Shown here piece after piece: positions 5,952 through 11,567 of a stretch of 11,567 nucleotides of DNA; within the stretch, counting starts at the first letter, position 1, and each line of letters opens with the position of its first letter. The notes under the pieces are model-generated. The model made no database searches. It saw only the letters and a list, made by a program, of their open reading frames with translations, and was not told the DNA's origin. Source of the DNA: a bacterium (GTDB taxonomy: Bacteria; Verrucomicrobiota; Verrucomicrobiia; Chthoniobacterales; Terrimicrobiaceae); the NCBI GenBank assembly GCA_009920585.1, contig RFZT01000047.1, forward strand, positions 1 to 11,567, read 5' to 3'. A program made the position numbers and the translations under genes.

Positions 5952-6887
5952 TTGCCCATCATGAAATCTCCTTTTGATCCCATCCCGGCAGTGATTGCCG
6001 ATATCCGACGCGGTCGCATGGTCATCGTCACAGACGATGCCGACCGGGAAAATGAAGGCGATCTCGTGATGGCAGCCGCCAAGGTCACACCGAATGCGGT
6101 GAACTTCATGGCCAAATTTGGCCGAGGTCTCATCTGCGCTCCGATCACAGAAGAACGCGCTTCTCAACTCGGCTTGCAGCGCATGGTTTCTCAAAACCGC
6201 GAGTTTTTTAAAACCGACTTCACTGTTTCCGTCGATGCCACTCGTGGAATCACCACCGGCATCAGCACAAAAGATCGTGCTGCAACCATTAAAGTTCTCT
6301 CTGATCCGCAGTCCAATATCGGCGACCTGATCCAACCGGGACATGTTTTTCCGCTCCAATCCAAGGCCGGTGGGGTTCTCCGACGCGCTGGACACACCGA
6401 GGCCGCCGTGGATCTCGCTCGCTTGGCCGGATTAGACCCATCAGGTGTCATTTGCGAGATCATGAAAGACGATGGCGCCATGGCACGCCTTCCCGATCTC
6501 GTTCGCTTCAAGCAGAAGCACAAACTTAAGATGTGTTCCATTCAGGATCTCATCGCCTACCGTCGCAAAAGCGAGAAGCTCGTCGAACGTGAGGAATCGA
6601 TTTTGATGCCCACGGACTACGGCGATTTTGACCTCCACCTTTACCGCTCCCTCGTTGACGGAATGCACCACATTGCGCTCGTGATGGGGAAAATTTCTCC
6701 GACCAAAGCCACCCTCGTTCGCGTGCACAGCGAATGCCTGACCGGTGATGTTTTTGCCTCTCGGCGCTGCGACTGCGGATCTCAACTCCATCAAGCTATG
6801 GCCGCGGCATCGGTTTGGGCCCCAAAATCCGAGCTTACAAACTCCAAGAACAAGGGCTTGATACCGTCGAAGCTAATGAAAAGCTAG
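5952..6887 (+). CDS. ribBA: RibBA: intact DHBP synthase domain, GTP cyclohydrolase II domain cut by a deletion/frameshift
   Basis: Riboflavin pathway enzyme. Residues about 8-205 form a complete 3,4-dihydroxy-2-butanone-4-phosphate synthase: DDADRENEGD at 28-37 (metal and substrate site), PGHVFPL at 129-135 and RAGHTEA at 145-151 with the catalytic His148. This half makes the four-carbon precursor from ribulose 5-phosphate. From about 219 the GTP cyclohydrolase II domain begins normally, with RVHSECLTGD and zinc ligands Cys262, Cys273, Cys275. After HQAM (281-283) the frame changes and 25 unrelated residues follow to a premature stop at 6887. The rest of the domain continues in another frame. 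AGGAA at 5941-5945 stands 6 bases before the TTG at 5952, which favours that start; the ATG at 5961 (three codons later) is the alternative. DHBP synthase activity is probably kept; GTP cyclohydrolase II activity should be lost if the sequence is right. Confidence 0.85.
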   Translation: MPIMKSPFDPIPAVIADIRRGRMVIVTDDADRENEGDLVMAAAKVTPNAVNFMAKFGRGLICAPITEERASQLGLQRMVSQNREFFKTDFTVSVDATRGITTGISTKDRAATIKVLSDPQSNIGDLIQPGHVFPLQSKAGGVLRRAGHTEAAVDLARLAGLDPSGVICEIMKDDGAMARLPDLVRFKQKHKLKMCSIQDLIAYRRKSEKLVEREESILMPTDYGDFDLHLYRSLVDGMHHIALVMGKISPTKATLVRVHSECLTGDVFASRRCDCGSQLHQAMAAASVWAPKSELTNSKNKGLIPSKLMKS

Positions 6888-7108
6888 GGTTCCCGATGGA
6901 TCTGCGTGACTACGGCCTCGGCGCGCAAATCCTCGCTGACCTCGGCGTTCACAAAATCCGCCTCCTCACGAACAACCCACGCAAGGTGGTCGGCCTCGAG
7001 GCCTATGACATCGAAATCGTGGAGCAAATCCCAGTTCACTCGGTCCCGAACCCACACAACGCAAAATACCTCGAAACCAAAAAGAAAAAAATGGGTCACA
7101 AGCTGTGA
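6800..7108 (+). pseudogene. ribBA: Out-of-frame 3' part of ribBA (GTP cyclohydrolase II C-terminal half)
   Basis: In the frame starting at 6800 the sequence reads GRGIGLGPKIRAYKLQ and continues through DTVEANEKLGF, DLRDYG and RLLTNNPRKVVGLEAY to the usual end KKKMGHKL, a full match to the C-terminal part of GTP cyclohydrolase II. It holds the counterparts of E. coli RibA Tyr105 (KIRAY) and of the catalytic Asp126/Arg128 (MDLRD). It is joined to the upstream half with about 17 residues missing (E. coli RibA residues about 76-92, which include Glu92 of the GTP-binding Glu-Gly-Arg). The missing length must be 3k+1 bases, about 52. The fragment has no credible start of its own (a TTG at 6815 only), so it is a remnant or the product of a sequencing/assembly error. 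Confidence 0.85.
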
Positions 7109-7118
7109 CTTGCGAGCG

Positions 7119-7135
7119 AGGGGAAGCTTACCCCT
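7119..7135. terminator. Weak hairpin between the convergent ribBA and gspF ends
   Basis: AGGGG (7119-7123) and CCCCT (7131-7135) can pair over 5 bp around a 7-base loop, in the 36-base gap between the two convergent stop codons. A second overlapping pair, CCCTTA (7132-7137) with TAAGGG (7156-7161), reaches into the gspF end. Neither has a T-run, so termination here is only a guess based on position. Confidence 0.25.
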
Positions 7136-7144
7136 TAGGGCATA

Positions 7145-8371
7145 TCAGCGTGCTTTAAGGGAACTAACACTGGTGAGAATACCCGCGATCATTGAGTAAG
7201 CCACAATGCCCACGAACAGGGCAACGAGCAAAATGATCGCTGGTTGAACGAGTGTGGTGAGATGACCGATGCGGCTTGTAAGGTCACGGTCGAAACGCCG
7301 TGCAGCTCGGTCCAACGCACCTCCAATGTCTCCGGTCTGCTCACCCACTGAAAGAATATCCATCATCACAGGGGGGAAAAATCCCACCCGGCGAAGAGCG
7401 TTCGCCAGACTCGTCCCCTCACCTACCATCGAAGAAACTTGGACCAGCAATCCGTGAAGGAACACGTTGCTGGTGGCGTTAATCATCAACTGGAGCCCCT
7501 GAAGAAGCGCCACTCCATTTGAGACCAGCGTCGAAAGAGTCTGCAACATCTCAGCGTAGAATTTGGCACGAAGAACCGGACCGACCACTGGCAAGTCCAG
7601 CATCGAACGATGCCACCACGCGCGACCTGCAGGGGTTTGAACTGCCGCGCGAACAAGAAGGACTACCAGACCGATCAGGGCAATGACAGCCCACCACCAC
7701 GCAGCAAAAAACTGGCTTACAGAAATGAGGAGTTGCGTGATGAGCGGCAATTTCTGTCCTGTCTTTCCCAACAGAACAGAAAGTTGGGGGACCAAAAACG
7801 TGAGGAACACAAACATCAACACGATCGCCGAAGTAAAAACGATAGCAGGGTATAAGAGCGACGAGATCACTCGGCGACGCAGGTCTTCGATAAGTGTGAG
7901 ATAGGCACATTGCCGCTTCAGGATTTGTGGAAGGGCACCGGAGGCCTCTCCCGCTGCAACAAGATTGCAGTACAAAGAATCAAACGTCTTGTTGCACTCT
8001 TGGAGAGCCGCTGAAAAATTAAAACCATCTCGAACGCGTTGGCGTAGGCGGGCAGCGATCGGTTGGATGCCCGATTTTTCCTGTCTTTGCTCGATGACCT
8101 TCAGAGCGGACTCCAGCTTAAGCCCAGCTTCAAGCAACTCGGCCAACTCCTCGGTGAAGAACAGCAACTGCGAGGTGGAAAGCTTCACCAACTGGCTAGG
8201 ATCCTGAACCGCCTGATCTGCGACCGCTTTGCCGGTCGATTCTCCCACACTGATGGGGTTAAGACCACGCGAACGCAGAGTCCGATAGGCTTCGGAGCGC
8301 GTTTTCGAGGCGATCACTCCAGTGGAGATCACTCCATCCACAGCCGTCGCTTTGTAGTTAAAATCCGGCAT
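7145..8371 (-). CDS. gspF: Type II secretion system inner-membrane platform protein GspF
   Basis: The polytopic platform protein that links the GspE ATPase to pseudopilus assembly in the inner membrane. Its 408 residues match the family length of about 400. An N-terminal region (1-60) precedes two repeated T2SSF domains: the first about 68-195 with the signature AAGEASGALPQIL at 139-151, the second about 275-395 with SVGEQTGDIGGAL at 341-353. Membrane segments lie near 171-195, 221-243 and 375-399. The ATG at 8371 lies 12 bases after the gspE stop with no visible Shine-Dalgarno, consistent with readthrough within the operon. PilC of type IV pili is the close alternative; the secretin and ATPase upstream in the order D-E-F argue for type II secretion. 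No pseudopilin gene follows: the next gene is convergent ribBA. Confidence 0.9.
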   Translation of the reverse strand: MPDFNYKATAVDGVISTGVIASKTRSEAYRTLRSRGLNPISVGESTGKAVADQAVQDPSQLVKLSTSQLLFFTEELAELLEAGLKLESALKVIEQRQEKSGIQPIAARLRQRVRDGFNFSAALQECNKTFDSLYCNLVAAGEASGALPQILKRQCAYLTLIEDLRRRVISSLLYPAIVFTSAIVLMFVFLTFLVPQLSVLLGKTGQKLPLITQLLISVSQFFAAWWWAVIALIGLVVLLVRAAVQTPAGRAWWHRSMLDLPVVGPVLRAKFYAEMLQTLSTLVSNGVALLQGLQLMINATSNVFLHGLLVQVSSMVGEGTSLANALRRVGFFPPVMMDILSVGEQTGDIGGALDRAARRFDRDLTSRIGHLTTLVQPAIILLVALFVGIVAYSMIAGILTSVSSLKAR

Positions 8372-8383
8372 CAGGCATCACTT

Positions 8384-10081
8384 TCACTCATTCAGCATAT
8401 CGACTTCGTTGGACGTCACGCGAACGACTTCAGCAATCGAGGTGATTCCCTCAGAGACTTTTTGCCAACCTGACTTGCGGAGAGGCACCATTCCCTCGCG
8501 GATGGCAAGATCACGAAGATCCGATCCGGTCGCACGCTTCTGGATGAGTTCCTGCATTCGTGTACTCATCAGGCAAATCTCATAGAGAGCGGTTCGGCCA
8601 GCGTAACCTGTGTTGCGGCAGCGTTCACAGCCCACTGGGCGACGGATTTTAGATGAGAACTCGAGGGGAAATCCAATCCCCTGAAGCTCGTCGTCTTTAT
8701 TTTCGCCAGGCTGTGAGCAATGAGGACACAGGCGGCGAACGAGACGCTGAGCGATAAACGAACGAACGGAAGATCCGACCAAAAATGGTTCTACTCCCAT
8801 GTCGAGAAGACGAGTAATGCCACCAACGGCATCATTCGTATGCAGCGTACTAAAAACCAAGTGACCTGTGAGAGCGGCACGGATAGCGATCTCGGTGGTC
8901 TCGAGATCACGCATTTCACCGACCATGATCACATTCGGATCACCTCGAAGAATACTACGCAACGCCGTGGCAAAGGTGAGGTCGATTTCAGGCTTAACGG
9001 CGATCTGGATCACCCCATCGAGCTTATGTTCCACCGGATCTTCAATCGTCACGATGCGACGCTCCTTGGTATTGATGGAACTTAAAAAAGTGTAGAGCGA
9101 AGTACTCTTACCGCAACCCGTTGGACCAGTGACTAGGATGATGCCGTTGGGGATCGATATCAGGTTGCGAATACGCCGCTCATTTTCGGGATCCAGACCG
9201 AGCGAGGCGAAGTTGAATGTTTGCTGCCCCAGAAGACGCAGGCTCACGTTTTCCCCATACACGCTGGGAATCGTGGCCACACGAACGTCGATCGGTTGTC
9301 CTGCGATCTCAAGAGCGATGCGACCATCTTGTGGACGGCGCCGCTCCGCAATATCGAGCGCGGACATGATTTTGAGACGGGAAATCACCGAATCCTGGAG
9401 CACCTTGATTCGCTGGGGAACGGGTGTCTCGTGAAGAACGCCATCAATGCGATAGCGGATGCGTAGATCTTTGCCGAAGGGCTCAAAGTGGATATCCGTG
9501 GCCCCTTGTTGCAAACCTTCGCGGAGAATCTGATTCACAAACTTCATCACGGAAGCTTCGGAATCCTCTTCATCGACAACATTGACCTCTTCCTGAACGC
9601 CTCCGGGAAGGTCGTCCTCACGACCCTCGAGCAGTTCCTCGAAAGTATCGGCTCCCACGCCATAGGTGGTCCTGAGAATATCCACCAGTCGGCGTCGGGT
9701 GGTCATCACCATTCTCACTGGCCCTTTCCAAAATTGAGCCACGGCCTGCAATCCCGCAAAATCAAACGGATCAAACGCAAAAACACGTAATTCACCGCCA
9801 TCGACCATCGCCTCAGGAATCACGATCTGACCGAGAGCAAGTCTGGCGGGAAACTTGTCGCGCACATGCTCGATCGTAGCAACCGCCTCTTCGTCCCGCC
9901 AAGGAAGATGAAGGCGATCGGCAAGGGCACACAAAAATTCCGGCTCGCGAACGATCTTGGCATCAAGGATGGCAGCAACAAGGGAGCGCTGCTCAACCGC
10001 AGCATTGCGAAGGAGCGCATCACAGGCCTCTTTATCGACACATCCGTTAAGGAGCGCCAGTTGCAGCAGGTCATCAATCAT
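8384..10081 (-). CDS. gspE: Type II secretion system ATPase GspE
   Basis: Hexameric cytoplasmic ATPase driving pseudopilus assembly; 565 residues, complete. An N-terminal MshEN/N1-type domain covers about 1-140, then an acidic linker (about 145-175), then the catalytic part: arginine-rich DIHFEPFGKDLRIRYRIDG at 196-214, Walker A GPTGCGKST at 319-327, Asp box TIEDPVE at 345-351, Walker B ILRGDPNVIMVGEMRD at 377-392, and His box TGHLVFSTLHTNDA at 405-418. A zinc-binding tetracysteine typical of GspE/PilB follows: Cys452-x2-Cys455 and Cys485-x2-Cys488. All catalytic motifs are intact. The ATG at 10081 overlaps the gspD stop by 8 bases and has AAGGAG four bases upstream, inside gspD, so the two genes are translationally coupled. 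PilB is the alternative name by sequence; the neighbours favour GspE. Confidence 0.93.
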   Translation of the reverse strand: MIDDLLQLALLNGCVDKEACDALLRNAAVEQRSLVAAILDAKIVREPEFLCALADRLHLPWRDEEAVATIEHVRDKFPARLALGQIVIPEAMVDGGELRVFAFDPFDFAGLQAVAQFWKGPVRMVMTTRRRLVDILRTTYGVGADTFEELLEGREDDLPGGVQEEVNVVDEEDSEASVMKFVNQILREGLQQGATDIHFEPFGKDLRIRYRIDGVLHETPVPQRIKVLQDSVISRLKIMSALDIAERRRPQDGRIALEIAGQPIDVRVATIPSVYGENVSLRLLGQQTFNFASLGLDPENERRIRNLISIPNGIILVTGPTGCGKSTSLYTFLSSINTKERRIVTIEDPVEHKLDGVIQIAVKPEIDLTFATALRSILRGDPNVIMVGEMRDLETTEIAIRAALTGHLVFSTLHTNDAVGGITRLLDMGVEPFLVGSSVRSFIAQRLVRRLCPHCSQPGENKDDELQGIGFPLEFSSKIRRPVGCERCRNTGYAGRTALYEICLMSTRMQELIQKRATGSDLRDLAIREGMVPLRKSGWQKVSEGITSIAEVVRVTSNEVDMLNE

Positions 10082-11567
10082 TTTGCTCCTTAGACCAAGG
10101 GAAACGGAATTTTTTCTTTTCCTTCACGGGCGGAACTGGAGTGGGCTTCCAGACAGCTGGAGGGTGAGTTTGCTCAGCAATGGGAGCCGTCATTTCCTGC
10201 CCATCGCGTCCAAGCGGTGTGCGATCAGCTTCATAGGCACTGCCCTTCATCATCTCCTGATTGGAATCCACGACGACCGGCTGAATCATCACGATGAGTT
10301 CACTTTTTTTGACTTTGGTGTCCGTTCGCCCGCCGAGCAGTGTTCCGAGCACGGGGATTTGCGAAATGTAGGGAAGCCCGCTCACATTGCGTTCCTTGTC
10401 CTCGGAAATGAGTCCACCGAGAACAATCGTGGCTCCATTTGGAACACGCACACTGGTCGTGATTTCCTGCGTCGCAATGACCGGAACCTCGTTCCCCGAG
10501 ATGGATTCCTTACCGACGATATTGTCATTAGTTTGGGCTATCACGAGGTTGACCTCGCGATCCGAGTTGATGAGAGGGATGACCTCGAGCTTGAGAACGA
10601 CGTCCTGATATTGGATGTTTGAAGTAATCGAGCTGCCATTGCCCGAAAATCCACCACCCGTCGCGCTGGTGAGGGACTGCGTGGGAACGGGGACTTTTTT
10701 CCCCGAGAGAATCGTCGCCTTGCGGTTGTTTGTCGTATAGATGACGGGACGCGACAATGTACGGAATCGATTTGTGCTTTCTAAAAAACGGGCAAAGACA
10801 TCGACAGAGTCGGCAATCGTTCCGTACATCGTGAGTCCAGACAAAGCGGAAAGGGCTGGTGTCAGGGAACCGGGATTCACAATGCTGGCGGGATTCGGAA
10901 ATCCACCGGAGACTTGCGGGTTCAGAACCGTTGCCGCAATACCACTACCATCGGAATTGCCTAGGAAGTTACTGATCGGTGAAAATCCTTTATTCCGAAT
11001 GAGGTAGCTTACCCCGTATTCCATCCCCTTATCAAGACGAAGTTGGCCGATGACCACAGCGAGATAGACTTGCTTTGGGCGTTGGTCGAGGAGTTGGAGA
11101 ATCTGCTTTGCGCGCAGCTTGCTCTCCGGCGGGCCAAAGACAATCACGCTGTTGGAATTATTATCCGCAATCAGGCGAATCTCACCTATTGTTACGGACT
11201 GGGGAGCCCCCTGCTCAGTTTCATTACTCAAGCGATCCGGACGACTCATTCCGTTGCTGCCGGACAAGGAGTCATTTGAGTTGTTTGAGTTTTTTGAATT
11301 CCCTTGCGAGTTAGAAAGTGGGTTGGAATTTTTCCCTTGGTTCGATGAGTTTGCATTTCCTCCGGTTCCGCCCTCTTGCTCACTATCTTTTTCGGCAAGC
11401 ATGTCGCTCAGGACTGGGAAGATGTCGTTCACCGGAACATAATTGAGCACGCGCACATAGGGTTCTTCAAAATCTGCGGAGGAGTCGAGTTGAGCGATCA
11501 CGTCCCGCACATAGCGGTAGTTTTCCGTGCGGGTGACCACGAGCACGCGATTCGTGCGCTTATCCGC
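10074..11567 (-). CDS. gspD: Type II secretion system secretin GspD (5' partial)
   Basis: Outer-membrane secretin that forms the type II secretion channel. The frame is open to the right edge (ADKRTNR precedes the first possible GTG at 11546), so the signal peptide and N0/N1 domains are outside. Counting from that GTG: an N1/N2-type repeat (RTENYRYVRDVIAQLD, then VRVLNYVPVNDIFPVLSDML at 31-50), a long Asn/Ser/Gly-rich spacer at about 54-113, an N3 repeat (IRLIADNNSNSVIVFGPP to about 155), and the beta-barrel secretin domain from about 158 to 427, with RFRTLSRPVIYTTNN, KVPVPTQS, the late signature VRVPNGATIVLGGL at 367-380, and LPYISQIPVLGTLLGG. The final 60 residues are rich in Pro, Lys and charged residues, in the place where pilotin-binding S-domains lie in other GspD proteins. 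Heads the gspDEF operon, with the promoter outside the window. Confidence 0.92.
   Translation of the reverse strand, partial: ADKRTNRVLVVTRTENYRYVRDVIAQLDSSADFEEPYVRVLNYVPVNDIFPVLSDMLAEKDSEQEGGTGGNANSSNQGKNSNPLSNSQGNSKNSNNSNDSLSGSNGMSRPDRLSNETEQGAPQSVTIGEIRLIADNNSNSVIVFGPPESKLRAKQILQLLDQRPKQVYLAVVIGQLRLDKGMEYGVSYLIRNKGFSPISNFLGNSDGSGIAATVLNPQVSGGFPNPASIVNPGSLTPALSALSGLTMYGTIADSVDVFARFLESTNRFRTLSRPVIYTTNNRKATILSGKKVPVPTQSLTSATGGGFSGNGSSITSNIQYQDVVLKLEVIPLINSDREVNLVIAQTNDNIVGKESISGNEVPVIATQEITTSVRVPNGATIVLGGLISEDKERNVSGLPYISQIPVLGTLLGGRTDTKVKKSELIVMIQPVVVDSNQEMMKGSAYEADRTPLGRDGQEMTAPIAEQTHPPAVWKPTPVPPVKEKKKFRFPWSKEQND
10086..10091 (-). promoter_or_regulatory. gspE ribosome binding site inside gspD
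   Basis: On the minus strand AAGGAG lies four bases before the gspE ATG and encodes the Lys-Glu near the GspD C-terminus. It is the clearest Shine-Dalgarno in the window, where most genes have weak ones. It fixes the gspE start and points to coupled translation of D and E. Confidence 0.7.

Noticed and set aside
6795..6887. Programmed ribosomal frameshift joining the two ribBA parts
   Set aside because: A frame change alone would not restore the enzyme, because about 17 conserved residues are missing at the junction and no slippery heptamer is visible there.
7145..10081. PilB/PilC type IV pilus genes instead of GspE/GspF
   Set aside because: Sequence alone cannot exclude this, but a GspD-type secretin with N-repeats and spacer directly upstream in D-E-F order makes type II secretion the better reading; no pilT, pilM-Q or pilin gene is present.
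1..11567. Mobile element, phage remnant, CRISPR array or tRNA gene
   Set aside because: I saw no transposase or integrase, no long terminal inverted repeats, no regularly spaced repeats and no cloverleaf; all long open frames are explained by the listed genes or are shadows of them.

Overview
The window reads as chromosomal, housekeeping-type bacterial DNA of moderate GC, with no sign of phage, plasmid, insertion sequence, CRISPR array, tRNA or rRNA. Gene content and protein style (a gspD-gspE-gspF cluster, a RibBA-type enzyme, mostly poor Shine-Dalgarno sequences) would fit a Gram-negative bacterium of the Planctomycetota/Verrucomicrobiota/Chlamydiota kind, perhaps Verrucomicrobiota. That placement is an inference from general resemblance; no marker was searched. 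A lipobox lipoprotein and a secretin both imply an outer membrane.

Layout. 1-1717 (+): 3' part of an APC-superfamily amino-acid permease fused to a C-terminal UspA-like domain; it runs off the left edge. 1704-3275 (-): a two-gene unit, an NTF2/SnoaL-like lipoprotein followed 6 bases later by a tRNA-dihydrouridine synthase, whose end overlaps the permease end by 14 bases. 3375-3842 (+): a BCP/AhpE-like peroxiredoxin with a recognisable sigma-70-type promoter. 3953-4378 (+): ribosomal protein L11, alone, without its usual partners rplA, nusG or secE, preceded by a hairpin-rich spacer and closed by a strong terminator that also serves the convergent gene. 4462-5868 (-): a flavin disulfide oxidoreductase of the dihydrolipoamide dehydrogenase/mercuric reductase family. 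5952-7108 (+): ribBA, in which about 50 bases are missing from the GTP cyclohydrolase II half and the reading frame is broken. 7145-11567 (-): gspD (running off the right edge), gspE and gspF of a type II secretion system, in one tightly packed operon.

How the genes relate. Only two blocks look functionally joined: gspDEF (secretin, ATPase and inner-membrane platform of one machine) and the lipoprotein-dus pair (a transcription unit without an obvious functional link). Peroxiredoxin and the disulfide oxidoreductase are both thiol-redox proteins, but they lie on opposite strands with rplK between them, so no shared pathway can be claimed. The riboflavin gene would supply FMN/FAD used by Dus and the oxidoreductase, but that is general metabolism.

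I did not find a convincing new biological system. The most notable points are the apparently microhomology-mediated deletion in ribBA, the orphan rplK with three hairpins in its leader region, a transporter-fused Usp domain with a degenerate nucleotide-binding motif, and a lipidated version of an NTF2-like family. All intergenic gaps are under about 115 bases, so no stretch over 300 bases lacks a gene.
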